DNA of 64,000 bases from Tetracladium setigerum (taxonomy: Eukaryota; Ascomycota; Leotiomycetes; Helotiales). Of this stretch, positions 1-11,765 are shown in pieces; within the stretch, counting starts at the first letter, position 1, and every line of letters begins with the position of its first letter. The notes beneath the pieces were generated by a model that worked only from the letters and a program-made list of their open reading frames with translations, was not told the DNA's origin and did no database searches. Location: assembly GCA_031472005.1 (NCBI GenBank), contig PZJY01000004.1, positions 966,556 through 1,030,555 on the forward strand, read 5' to 3'. Position numbers and translations under genes: made by a program.

Positions 1-133
1 AACAGTCCCTAAGCAATTACTGAGTAACACCTAAGCATAGAATAAGCTTATCATGGTAAACCCCAATAGAGCAAGCTTATTGAGGTACTGTTCTAACATA
101 TATAGTACTAAAAATATAACTCCTTCTTCACTA

Positions 134-3100
134 TCATAGAATCAAAGAAATATCTAAGTATTCTGCCAACATATCCAAGACTTGATCCAATAGGTGAGGC
201 TGACTCTCAAGTCCCGGATAGAGTTGACTAATGTGATCCTTTGCATTTGAGGCAATATCAGACTTATTCTTTGATGGTCTGATATAGGGCTCGAGGGCAC
301 AAATAAGAGCCCAGCTAGGCGAGTGGTCTACGAATGCCTTTTTCTCGGTAGACTCAGTATTTGCAACAGTCGCTGAAGGATTTACGATATCTTTGGGGAC
401 TCTGCTGACATAGGTACAACGATGGAACACGCGCCAAGCTTTTGTTCTTGTGTCAGACTTCTCGAGTTTAAGAGATGCGGCAAGGCTTTTCAAAACCAGA
501 GCGCTATTGTATGGTTAGCAATATTACGATTATCAGTCTCTCAACTGCTGAGCGAGGACTTACTCTGGCTCGATAGATTGATTTAACCATAGGGGATCTA
601 CAACTTGCTGGAAAAACATTGTTGTTGCGTCTACGCTGGGTTCCAGCCAGAAGCTCATCCATCGGTACGTCTCAACGGCTCCTGCGCGCTTGTGATAGTT
701 ACTTGTCTCAGAATCTTGGACATGTATGTCGATGGGCGGGGGAAGCTCGGCTTGTAGCTCAAAGGAATCTTCGGTGGTGGACTCTTTGGTGAGCATCAGA
801 TTGAAATGCGTGGCGAACATAGCATCAACATTGGTTGTCACCAGGGCGGTGGCTACTGAAATCTCCATGTCCAATGATGCTCCTATACCCTGTCGAGAAT
901 TACTGCTCCCACCGACTTCGAGCTGCACAAAATCCATTGTCGAGAGCGTTTCCTGAAACGTACCTCCATCTGCGGTCCAGACGTACGAGTTACAAATGTT
1001 GCGTTTGCTTCTCTTGGGGAGATCAGAGGCCTTGCCCTTGAAATTGGCGCTTGCAAATTCGTATCTCTGATGTTCTCCTGCCAACTGTTCCTCAGCACGC
1101 CTTATTCTGTTTTTTATGGCGTACGCTTCCGCAGGTTTGAAGTAAGAGATGTCTTTGGAGCACCGCCTGCTGCTTGTGGGTATGACTCTTCTATATCAAG
1201 GCCGCGTCGCCCGTCAAGACAGCCCTGCTTGGTGTACACAGGATTAATCTTGAAGGAAACCAGATTGCGGTCCTTTGGAATGTCAGGGTTTGGACGCATC
1301 TGATATGCGACAAGCGGCTTGACAGGACCTCGAAGTTTCAGTCTCAACGCGAAGACGTCAGCAACCTCGCTCTCAACCAAAGCGATGCCGGTATTTGACG
1401 GCTTATAATAATCTTTTCCATTTTTGGATATCCAATTTCCAGTTGTCTCGACGCGCATATCTAACGTGTTGTGTGAAGTAGCTGTTGCCACTTCGTTTGC
1501 AATTGATGCGTCCGAGATGTCTATGACTTGTTTCAATGCACCTTTGACTTCCCCAGAACTAACTTCGGTCTCCATACCCAAGCCAGCGCTGGCTTGCCAT
1601 TTTGCTCCTCCACCCCGACTCAACGTCATGTTGAAGTCGGTCCCGGTCTCTTTGCGCGAGCTGTAGGAGTAGGTACATTTCTTGGAATTGACGTATCGAA
1701 TCGCACTAGAAGGTCTATCCTCTTTCGAAGTATAGTTCTCCGCGGGAATGGGTGGTGCTCCCTCTATATATCCTATAAGCGTAGGCGATGTTTGTACTTG
1801 GCTGAACCACTCCGTCTCCAAAGTGCCGATTTTGAAGCCAGTAACGAGCACCCAGACGCCAGCAGAATCGATGAAGGTGTAAGCTCGCTTAAAAGATCCA
1901 TCCATGCCTCCATTTGGTCCAATCGTGAGATCTCCATACTCTGTGATAGAAGGTCCGGACAAGATCGGCTTCGGCACCTGCGTTGCTGGGCCGCCATGTA
2001 AAACCTGGGTAACGCAGGCAGAATCCTGGCCCACGGGCGCACCAGATGATACTAACTGCGGCGATCCAGTATGGACCGCTGATAAATGCCAGCGGTTGAT
2101 GGAAATGGAATAATCACGTATACTTGGTGCATGTTTCCCTGTGGTTGCGTCTCCCACTTGAATTACCTCATCGAAGGGGAGATAAACGGTGATCTCCGGG
2201 GGTATCTCAGTCAGCCTCGAGCACAATGCATCGCAAATACTTTCTCTACTCCTTGAGACTTCCCATATGCGTAATTCATCCAGCTCGCCCTTAAAGTTGT
2301 CCCTATTGGCGAAGTAACGGAATGTATCATTGCCGTGTATGACATTCCCAAGGGTAAGTTGATGAGGCCCAAGTGGTCGCTGGAGTAGATCATTGGACTC
2401 GGTTCGTTTGGTGGGTGTTTGACGAATGCCATTGACATAGACAGACAGCTTTGCATCAGCTGAGAATGGCGATGAAGTCCAGATAGGGTTGTTTCGCAAC
2501 TTGCCGTGGTGACGTTCTTTATCGTCGAGTAAAACTCTGTCTTCGGGTGTAGTGAAAGAATAGCTGCTGACCAATGATTTCGAAGAATTGGCTACATTCC
2601 ATTTGAGAAAGTCATCAGGCGGGTGCATGGCGGTTGACCAGAGCTTGAAGCCACCAATCCTGCCTACGATACCTTTCGATGATGGTGCACCTCCTATGAG
2701 CAGTGGAGAGTCTGTCGCCTGTACGATCCCGCATGGCACGGCCCCTGAATCTACGAAAAGCTGCTCAGATGTTTTGCTATCTTTAGAGTCTTCCTGGAGC
2801 TTTGTCTCCTCTGGCGGCTTCACCTCAGTATAAAGCGCGCCAGTCGAAGACCATATTTTCATCGATACGAGGTGGCCTTGTCGAGGTGGGATGGTTTTGC
2901 TTTTGACATTAACCATGTTACGAGAGATGAAGATCTTATAAGCTTCATCTTTTTTCAAGGGAAATTCCAGGGGAGTGTCGACGATGAAAGGTCGCGTCTT
3001 TTCGGCCGATGTTAGGTCGCCATCGGATGTTTCTGGCCAGAACCTGAGACGTACGGTACCATTGGTCTGGATCAGAACTTGAAACGGTGCTGGAGAGTCA

Positions 3101-6100
3101 ACACCTTTTCCTTTAGATAAAAGTATTTGATCTGATACTTTGTCCAATTGGATGTAGAACAAAAGCGAAAAGTCGCCCACGTTGAATTCGGCACCCGTTC
3201 CTAAGTCGACGTAGTTCTCCCCGTTGAAACGGAGAGAATACAGATTCTGGTACGCACAGGCAAGATGAACCCACTGATTTACAAGTAGTGGCACCTCCGG
3301 AGACACACGGAAAAGCTGATCATTCATATTGCCCTCGAAAAAATATCGGCTGGGGTTGTTCTCCCACGGAAGTACGGAGATGACAAAGGTTTGGACTTCG
3401 TTATCACCCGATTCCGATCGAGATTTCTTTTCCGAAGTATAAGCAGCAACGACACTCTTTGTTGAGTTGTCAACCTTGATCCAGGACTCAAATGTTAATC
3501 CGGCGCACGCAGGAGTGATCGCCACCTTGTTAAACATCGAAAATGTGGTAATTCCTGAAAGCGACAAGGACTTTGAATGGCTTGGGGCCGCAAAGTAAGG
3601 TGCTTCAGCAGTAATATCGAATGTGCTCATCGCAGGCACATTAATAACGGAGCCCTTTTTGCCGTTCATCTCACCGAGTGAACTCTTCTGGGCAAGAGAG
3701 ATGAGTCCCGATCCAGTTTCAAAACTGCCAGTCCCTTTTCCTGTACAGGAGACGAGCTTCTCGCTATCGTAGCCTAGGAAGTAGACCGAGGAGCCTCGAC
3801 CAGCCTTGAGCGTTGCCTTGGGGTCGTAGTTGGCGGAGTCAATGCTGTAGGGCTGGGTCACAAAGAGGGTGCGACTGCCAGCTACAGCCGTGGAAGTAGT
3901 TTGCACGCAAGATGTGCCTATCACCAAACAGGTAGCTATAGGTGTAAACTTAGACAGTGGCTGCTGCAAATCGACTTTGTATAGAGTAAGAACGCTCTTG
4001 GAATTTACCTAGTTGCAAGATCAGTAGCTGACGAAGGATTCTTCTCAATTGTACTCACAACTGCTTCGCATGCTTCCACAAGTCCATCTGGATTGAGATC
4101 AGGCGAATGAGTTCCACCAACAATGTCACAAAGTATTCCTAGATCATTTGGCACGCCTATTCGATTGAACAAGTCAGCTATCATCATAGGGCTAAGTCAA
4201 TTGATGCTGTAACCTACCTTTCCATACTTCAGAAATTACAGTATCATCTTGCATTTTAACCGAGAGAGTAAGATCGATTGCAACGCTGCTCTCAAACCAC
4301 TCACATGATTGAGTGGCAACGGTTGCCTGCTTTGCCATTTTCAATTTGCTTGCAGCCATGACCTGTTCATGGCTGCTCAAGGTTGCTGAATATCCCACTG
4401 GAACCGATCTAGAAATGTTGTATGGTAGAGCGCTGAGTGTTCCCGATCTACTCCTAAAATAAATTGTGACAGAACCAGTGGCTGATTCCCAGACGAAAGG
4501 GGGGTCTAATGCGCATCTCGCTTCAGTAAAAGCCAGCAGACCACCAAATAATTCGATTCCCTGTGCGTCAACGAATAGTAAAGACGTGCAGGCCTTGGTC
4601 GGTGAACCAGAAGTACCAGTCAGTGTGACCAATGGCACTGGTATCTTTCCTGGCGTATCACTTAGTGTTCCATCTGAGAGTAGGCCGAAATCCAGAATCA
4701 AAGGCATATTTGATCCAGCGCCTGACATTGAAGCTACTACACACAGAAGGACTCTTGCGTTTCGTTTTAACGGCTTTTCCTCAATCGTTTCCGCCTTAGT
4801 ATCCGCACTATTCGGTTGCTTAGGTGGTGTCGCAGATGTCGATACTGTGACTTGTTCATAGTATACTGCGGCAGCGATGCCACCTTTGATTTGGATGGCG
4901 CCATCTAATATCAAGGTTTGACGACTGAGACCAGCACTTCGTCTCACAGGAGCCTGAGACACCGTCCAACCATCTGTCGGGTTGGAATTAGGAAGTAACA
5001 TCTTAATGTCATTGTTATTTCCGGTGGCATCGTATATTGCCCTCCCTTCGCCTTCGTCAAAATGCCAACAAGCCACGAGAAGATTCTCCAAGCCAGTAGA
5101 CCTAATGCCTTTGTTTGCAATAAGTGTACCGGGATGTAGGGCATGCTTCCAGATACGAACCTCGTCAAGAGAACCGATGAGTCCACCATCGGCGGAATCC
5201 TCTCGAGAACCAAGACGTTCAAGCACAACACGGGTAGTTGCTGGAAGATCAAGTTCTCCTGATCGTTCACCATTCACAACCAGCACAGCCTTCCGTGGCG
5301 TGCTGTTTGTCAGTGTCATGGCAACATGGCTCCAACAATTCGCTTTTAATGCCTTTTCAGAGCGGAGAAGTGTCTTCTCCGGTTCTAAAGGGTCGGTCAA
5401 GGCCAGGCGAAGCTTGTCGTCGAGGACAAGAGATGGCCCGTTCTTTGGTTTCATTCCAAAGATTGTGGATGTGGATCCTTCGGAATACTCTATAAGAGCA
5501 GGCTGGACCCACGCTTCTATTGTAAACCCGCCCACGAAGGCCGAAGATGTTAGATCAATCGGGTCCTCCAATATAAGCACCGGATTGGCAGCATCTGTGC
5601 CGAACCTGACAGCTCGTTCTGCAAGGGGGCTGACCGGGGCTTCAGGCGTCATAAGCTGGCGACACCAGGTACCTTCCTCATTGATAGCAGTGCATTTTCC
5701 AGCAGCTGTGGCAAAGACCTTTTTGTGGGCTTTCTCACACGAGTAGTAGACGCGACCACGGAGGTCGAAGAGACCATCAGAGGATACACCACATGTATAG
5801 TATTCAATTTGTTTGGTCCTGGAAGAAACAGTGAATAGTACCCATCGAAATGTGTCATTCGTCATGGTCGGGGTACGGATGATGGTAAATTGGCCTGGCT
5901 CACCAGCTGACACAAACTTCATGGAAAAAGTAGGCTCATAGAAAAAGGTGTCGTTGATATCACGGACACCGAGGGTATCTCGCTGGTTTAGAGGCAGGGT
6001 CTTTTGACCACTTCGGCGGTAGCGAACCTCGAGGGGGCTTGTCAATGTGCCACCGGAGAGAAGATATCGATCGCAGAGGATATTACCATCAACAAACCGT

Positions 6101-6700
6101 CCAATATCATTGGTAAGCACATAAGTGTTGGAATTAGCAAGCACTTGAACGCTGGTCGCTTGGCGAAATAGATAGATATATTTGCCTTGCTGAAAGTCAG
6201 CCAAGTCTAAACTTGAAGTTATAATTCACTCTCTCACCGTCAGAAAGAACTTCGAAGTTGCTAATGTCGTGCGTCAGACATAGCGTCGTCGAAAACCACG
6301 GATTCAGGATCGCCCGAGACTCAGAGGTGGTCTTCTGTCCGCTCGTATCAATTGATGGAAACCTGAAGTTTGGCACGGCATCTTCTCCGATGACACGGAT
6401 CTCGTTTGGGAACGGAAGTGGCAAAGGAGAATCAGACCAGCCATTTGAATCCAGCATCTCACTTGGAGACCGTTTGGCGCCTTGAGCAGTCTCTTCCTTT
6501 TCGGCAGCATCTGCACCCACTCCAGACGGATCCAGCACCACGTAGTCAAAAGCTAGGCGTTGAGCCTCGCTTTCACGACGTAAAGCTATCGCAACAGTAA
6601 CTCCTCCATGGACAACTAGGCGACTCGTGACGTATATGTTCTTCTGGGACGCCGTAAAGACGCGTTCGTTTGGATCGTTGATCAAGCTTGAATTCGACAT
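134..6700 (-). CDS. Giant multi-LamG (concanavalin A-like) protein, frameshifted
   Basis: Predicted about 2125 aa with five exons: 6700-6230, 6189-4218, 4177-4059, 4008-564 and 503-134. Introns are 40, 40, 50 and 60 nt and their phases agree. No signal peptide is visible. At least three LamG-like jellyroll segments can be seen: near residues 375-560 (with FTIEAWVQP and GSLDEVRIWKHAL), from about 1020 (LTFESWIKV), and near 1350-1480 (FKGELDELRIWEVS). The C-terminal third is a conserved-looking region without a recognised domain. LamG folds usually bind sugars or proteins; the role here is unknown. Around 1154-1156 the reading frame shifts by one base: both sides read as good coding sequence and one extra A in the coding-strand A run would join them. 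The first intron (40 nt) could also be read as 48 nt in another phase. The gene diverges from the membrane-protein gene at 7116. Confidence 0.8.
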
Positions 6701-7115
6701 TGCTTTGTTTGGAATTGGGGATAGTAGACTACTTCACAATAAAAGAGGGTGTATAACAAGTCAAGCACAGTACAATTATTATTTCTCATCATCAGGATCT
6801 CCAGAGGGTCCACATATTCTACGGGCAGCATGTGACTTGTGTAATCCATTTAATTTCGATGCTTCACGACATTGCCCTCGCGCCCCTGCGCTACAAATAG
6901 TGACTGGTCAGTCAGTGCAGCTGAATATTACAGGAACGTGAGACATAAACTTACATGTCATGTCTAACAGGGTGCCTCAAGTCTTGGCGTTCCATGCCGC
7001 TAAGAAAAGAGCACTTATAAGCTGTGTGTATTTGTTTGATTGGGACGAAATACCTACTCTCACGTCTGTTTCCAGCTCAATTTACTACGTATTCATTCAT
7101 TTCTTGATTTTCAAG
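6701..7115. promoter_or_regulatory. Shared divergent promoter region
   Basis: 415 bp separate the start codons of the LamG gene (-) and the membrane-protein gene (+). The arrangement suggests a bidirectional promoter. No specific operator was recognised. Confidence 0.4.
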
Positions 7116-8246
7116 ATGAACTTTACCCCCAAGAAGAAGGTTGTGAAGAACTCAGGTCCAGGAATTTCCAGCCTCAACGAGACTCGCAGCAATGAGAACA
7201 AAACGGACAGCGCCAATAAAAAGGATGATAGTATCGATAAAAAAGAGGTTAACAAGCCTCTACGATCCAACAATCCGGCCCACTCTATGGGAGCCTCTAT
7301 CTCAAATTCAGGCCCGGAAAGTTCGTCTCAAGACCCGGAAAAAACGTTGTGGAAGAAGAAGACTACCACATCCTCAGCAAATGACATTGCTGAAGCCAAC
7401 AGCGGATCTAACAGCATTCGGCCAGATGAGAGTAGTTTGGGAGGTACGATGGACGACCCAGTCAATAGGATGAACAATAGGAGGGCCAACTTGCCGAAGA
7501 AGCCATTCATTACAAATGCTGGTGAAGACAACGATGGTCTCAAGGAGGAAGATCAAATCGAACTTCCTGACGCCCCGCCCAACCAGAAAATAGGCCCTGT
7601 TGTCACTGCGGTATCCGACACCAACGATGGCTTTAACGACGAAGGTGATGACATGCTCACGCGAATCCAACGCCGCATCAATGCCCTCCGAAAGAACGAT
7701 CGTCAAGGCCGTATTCTTATCACAATCGATGATCTTGATCTTGAAACCGTGGACACAAACTTGATCGCCTCACTCAATATGATCAAGAGGCGCCGGAAGG
7801 GGTTGAAGCTGAACGACGCAGAAGAGCAAAAGAATATTGCTATATCATTAGCGATCAAAGCCAAATGGCCTCAATATGTTGCTGCCGGCCTGACCGTTGC
7901 CTTCGTCGTTGCAGATATTGCCCTCATCGTGCTGGGTGTAACGCAAGAGTTCAACCTCGTAGATATTCCTTCTTTGGAGCTTATCCAGGGAATTGTGGAA
8001 TTTGCGGGGAAAGTGTTCGAAACAGCTGAAGAGGCCGCCGAGGCCAGGAGAAATGGGCGGGGAGAGTCCGAAGAAGTCATGAAGATGAGGAGAACGGCAG
8101 GGCAGGCGGCAATAATGGAACTCACCGGTGTCAACAAGCTCAATGACCAACAGAAAGAGGTCTACAACAGGTTGAGAGCCGTGTTGACGCTGCAGCAGAA
8201 GGAGAGTAATGCTAAAGCGGATAAGGAGAAGAAGGCTCCAAAGTAG
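7116..8246 (+). CDS. Unknown protein with disordered N-terminus and one membrane segment
   Basis: A single exon of 376 aa. I chose the ATG at 7116 (context TTCAAGATGA). An in-frame ATG at 6960 would add 52 residues of unlikely, partly hydrophobic sequence inside the promoter region. The first 200 residues are polar, rich in Asn/Lys/Ser/Asp and probably disordered, starting with a basic KKKVVKNS patch. A basic helix (IKRRRKGLKL) precedes one hydrophobic segment near residues 250-275, followed by a charged, helical C-terminus (EEAAEARR, QQKESNAKADKEKK). I do not recognise a family. The head-to-head position with the LamG gene suggests co-expression and possibly a shared role at a membrane; that is inference. 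Confidence 0.7.
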   Translation: MNFTPKKKVVKNSGPGISSLNETRSNENKTDSANKKDDSIDKKEVNKPLRSNNPAHSMGASISNSGPESSSQDPEKTLWKKKTTTSSANDIAEANSGSNSIRPDESSLGGTMDDPVNRMNNRRANLPKKPFITNAGEDNDGLKEEDQIELPDAPPNQKIGPVVTAVSDTNDGFNDEGDDMLTRIQRRINALRKNDRQGRILITIDDLDLETVDTNLIASLNMIKRRRKGLKLNDAEEQKNIAISLAIKAKWPQYVAAGLTVAFVVADIALIVLGVTQEFNLVDIPSLELIQGIVEFAGKVFETAEEAAEARRNGRGESEEVMKMRRTAGQAAIMELTGVNKLNDQQKEVYNRLRAVLTLQQKESNAKADKEKKAPK

Positions 8247-8917
8247 AGTCCCAACTATTTTCATCCATTTCATGGAGAATGATGGAAGACGTGATCGTCA
8301 ATCGTCCCCAAGTTCTCACAAATTCCTAATTGCACTACTCAACAATTGCCTCATTATCAATTTACATATTTTGTGCATCCATGACTTTGACTCATTTGAC
8401 CTGCCTGCCTTTTGACATAATAATCACGTGTTCATGCGATTCCACTAGCGCATTGCTGAGTCAGCACTCCTGCACATAGATACTCTGCCCCTCCCACCAC
8501 CTCACTTGGATCAAGCAGAGACATAGCAACTTTCACGAATACAACATCATTGTATCTGGCAGCAACTGTGTCTCCCCCACCCATTTTTACCTGTGATAAC
8601 CACACTCACATGAATCATCGATGATCTAGGATTTATCAACTGTACTATCTTGTTCACTTTTAGCTTCTGTAATCGAATAATGTAATAATGACAACTTCTA
8701 TATATATCTAAGACACTCTGATGATACAAGCATTTTGAAAAGCATACAGCCTTCCGACAATAGTGGACAAATGTCTCATCGACTGAACTGGATCACTCGT
8801 TTTCACGTCTGATGATCATATCCACGCAAGCTCATTTTCTTATAAAATGATGACACTGAAGCTAAGCCGACGGCAGTACCTTCGTACGTCCGGGCTTTCT
8901 ACTTAGGCTGTCAAATT
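8247..8917. other. Intergenic, no gene seen
   Basis: 3' flank of the membrane-protein gene. Short open frames here have no coding character that I can recognise. Confidence 0.5.
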
Positions 8918-9489
8918 GGGCCCCATGGGGCGGTTTTTCTGGTCAGCGCCCCAACCCATTGATTAACCGGCCTCATAGTGCCCTCGACGTAAGCCGACAC
9001 ACAGAAGGAGAAACCCCGCACTCGCATTGTTGCTGAGTATCTCGCCCATGACTATGTGATTGGTGACAAGGCAATCCAACAAGCTATCGACCTCGACCAC
9101 AAGCACGGAGTCTCAAGCCGCTTTGTCAACACTATCACCGGCTTGAATCAAAAGTATAAGGTTAATGAGAAAGCTAAGTCTGTCGATTAGTTCTATGGTG
9201 TTAACACAAAGACAACTTCTCTCTAGTCCGGCCTGACTTTATAGTGAGTATTATTCAGTTACTGATTTACCTACCTTTTGCGAGTGCTAACTTTGCTATT
9301 CTCCAGCTACGAGAAGGCTGCTGGTGCCCTATACGCTGCCAAGGCTCTTCAAAATGCCTTAAAATATATATTAAATTCGAAATATTAGACTTAGTAGTCC
9401 CCTTAGCACTTAATGGGGCCCTATAGGTAACAGGTGTATTCGGACTTGACCTATAGGTCGAATAAAAACAAAAAAACCGCCCCACGGGC
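8918..9489. mobile_element. Candidate TIR element carrying a captured gene fragment
   Basis: An imperfect inverted repeat brackets this stretch. The left end (8918-8938) reads CCCATGGGGCGGTTTTT and the right end (9472-9489) reads AAAAACCGCCCCACGGGC, which is nearly its reverse complement. Between them lies a degenerate piece of a VIP1-like gene, then AT-rich sequence with the palindrome GACCTATAGGTC. No transposase and no target-site duplication were found, so this could be a non-autonomous gene-capturing element or chance flanking repeats. Confidence 0.35.
9013..9345 (+). pseudogene. VIP1-like (RRM protein) gene fragment
   Basis: The plus-strand translation reads like the middle part of fungal Vip1-type proteins: RTRIVAEYLAHDYVIGD, then SSRFVNTITGLNQKY, then a GT-AG intron at about 9242-9306 with a GCTAAC branch site, then YEKAAGALYAAKAL. 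Two in-frame TAG stops interrupt it (9188-9190 and about 9226-9228). Both sit where Gln/Glu or Trp codons are expected, so transitions such as C-to-T are likely. The RRM-encoding 5' part and the 3' end are missing. The retained intron means it was copied as DNA rather than from mRNA. Family assignment is from memory of conserved motifs. Confidence 0.6.
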
Positions 9490-10131
9490 GGATAACCGTG
9501 GATTTCTTGGCAACCCGCAGTTTTTTTTTACAGTCTACTTCTACTGTAAGTATGGCTGAATCCATTTCAGCTTTCATATCTGCGTCACTTGATGCAGATC
9601 TGTGACTATCGTTTGCTGATTTTGAGGATACCAGGTTAATAAGAATTTGTTTTGTCTTTCATGGTCACATCTCAGCTCAGCTGGAGTTGACGACAGATGA
9701 GGACAGCGCGACTTATCATATCTCTCCGCCTCTTCGGTAGTACTGAATTGTTTAGTTTTTGCTTATGCGCATTCTGAAAGTTTTGATTTCTGCAACTCGC
9801 AGAATTGGTAAAGACTTATTAACAATATCGCCACGAATGCATGAGAATTACCCAGCGAGTACTAGAGCTTGAGTTGAGGAAATTGGTGAGTGTGTCAAGA
9901 TGATAACTTTAGTCATTCATACCTTGAATGAAGTCTAATACTATGATTGGGTTGGTCTAAGGTGTGAACTTTGACCTTGTTCCCTTTTTAATCGAGGGTG
10001 CACTGAGATGCGGAAGGCCTTGGTCATGCGAAATTGAAGAGACATAGTTCTTCTGGGTCCCGTTCTTCTTCTGTTTTGCGACTGACGGAACAGAGGAACC
10101 TCCTCTCTAACCCCTTTCCAAGTCAACTACC
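9490..10131. other. Intergenic, upstream of zincin-lectin gene
   Basis: No gene recognised. The last few hundred bases presumably hold the promoter of the gene starting at 10132. Confidence 0.5.
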
Positions 10132-11765
10132 ATGGAACCCATCTTTTCTGGAGGAGTCCCGAGCCCTCCGCTCTTCTGTGTACAGACAACCGGCGGCGAT
10201 GAGCCAAAACCCTGGCCCTATCGATCCACGATCAAAGTCCGCTATCTCGAAGATGTCCATTCATTTGTGCGCCCGATTCTTGAATCCACCCTCGTTGACT
10301 GGCTCAAGTACCTAACAGCCAAAGAGATCACCATCGAATGGGTCCAGAGTGGTAATTCCGATGTCAGGTTTGGCATGACATCTGGAACAACCACCTGCGC
10401 CCTCGGAGCTGATGCTAAGAGTATACCCCAAGATAAACCAACAGCAGTGCTTGGATTGAAGAAATGGGAGGCTGGGGTGTGTGAAGTCGTGTGGAATACT
10501 GTCGAGATAGAGAGGATGGCCCGACATCTTTGGGGTCACGTCTTAGGCCTGTAGGTCAAATATTCAACCCTACTGGCCTTACTCATTCCAATGCTAATAA
10601 ACTGTAGTCCACATGCCTATAGCAAGACGGAGGACTGGAACCAGGATAACCTCGAAAAGATATGCAACTCCGTAGGGATCGACAAGTCTCAAATATGCAA
10701 TCTCAACGGATGTCCAAAACTCGATGCTGAAAATTCCATCATGCACTTTGATCGTCCTGAAAATATAGTCACCAAACAAACTCTTTACTTCTCGAATGCT
10801 ACAGTTGACGATACAAGCACGAAACTTCTCATTCTACTTTATCCCCGCGCCAAAGATGCCGACTGCTTTCAAGTTCGCGCCAGAGACTGTCCAAACTGGA
10901 AAGAGACAATCTCTGACCAAAAAGAATATGAACTCATGTATCCTGTGAAGGTCAATGGCCAACATAGGATCTGTGCTTTAAATTATCTCGACATTGGAAC
11001 AAACGGCCACTGCCAAGCATTAGCTAGATACCTACCACAAGCAGATGGGAAACTCAAAATTCTCATTGGCGCTTATGAGCACAATGTTCAAATTATTGAT
11101 TTGAGGGCCGCATATCTGTCTTTCAATCCAGGAGACTATAACGTACAGAGTGGGTATGTGGATACCGCGGTTGCATTCAAAAACAACAATTGGTATACCG
11201 CCAGCCCAGGCGAGCAGTTCAGCAAGCGAATTGACTTTTCACGCCCGTTCAGATCGCCGCAAGTCACGGCCTTCATCTTTCGTTTCTCCATAGACAAGAA
11301 CAGCTGGCCAAGAATGTCGGTGGAGCCGACGAATATAGATTCCAACGGATTTAGTCTCTCACTCAACACCTGGTCAGGTAAGTTCTGCGCTCCTTTACGC
11401 TGACAATTTAAACCCTCTCTAACACATCAATCTTATCAGATTCAAAGGTTTACAATATTAGTGCTTACTGGGTTGCTCACGAAGCCGATGATCCAACTAT
11501 TCGGTCAGGCCGGTTTGCCCCACCCCGACACATCCCATGGGCAATCGAAGACCGCGGTACTCTGAATTTCTCCCCGCCGTTCATTGGCCAACCCCGATTC
11601 GTGTTCACTGGAATCAATCATATGAATGTTCGAAATGGGCCTAACACTAGAGTTAGGGTTGATGCAATGGGGTGGACTGAGAGTACACTGGACATACGCA
11701 TATCCACATGGGAACAGGAGAGCGCTTATGATAGTATGGGGGCTTCTTGGATTGCTCTATTGTGA
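10132..11765 (+). CDS. Zincin-like protein fused to H-type lectin domains, catalytic Glu missing
   Basis: 504 aa from exons 10132-10550, 10608-11377 and 11440-11765, with phases consistent across both introns. The N-terminal half resembles fungal metzincin-like proteases: a KVRYLED strand, then RHLWGHVLGLPHAYS, whose three His match the zinc pattern HExxHxxGxxH. The catalytic Glu position is Leu (HLWGH), so peptidase activity is doubtful although zinc binding may persist. A downstream SIMHFDRP resembles the SIM turn region of such enzymes. The C-terminal half has two H-type lectin-like repeats: from DFSRPFRSPQ to YNISAYWVAHE, and from NFSPPFIGQPRF to DSMGASWIALL. H-type lectins bind sugars such as GalNAc. 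No signal peptide is evident, so a cytosolic sugar-binding role is possible. Confidence 0.8.

Noticed and set aside
6960..7115. Upstream in-frame start for the membrane-protein gene
   Set aside because: The extra 52 residues lie in promoter-like DNA and lack the composition of the rest; the ATG at 7116 has better context.
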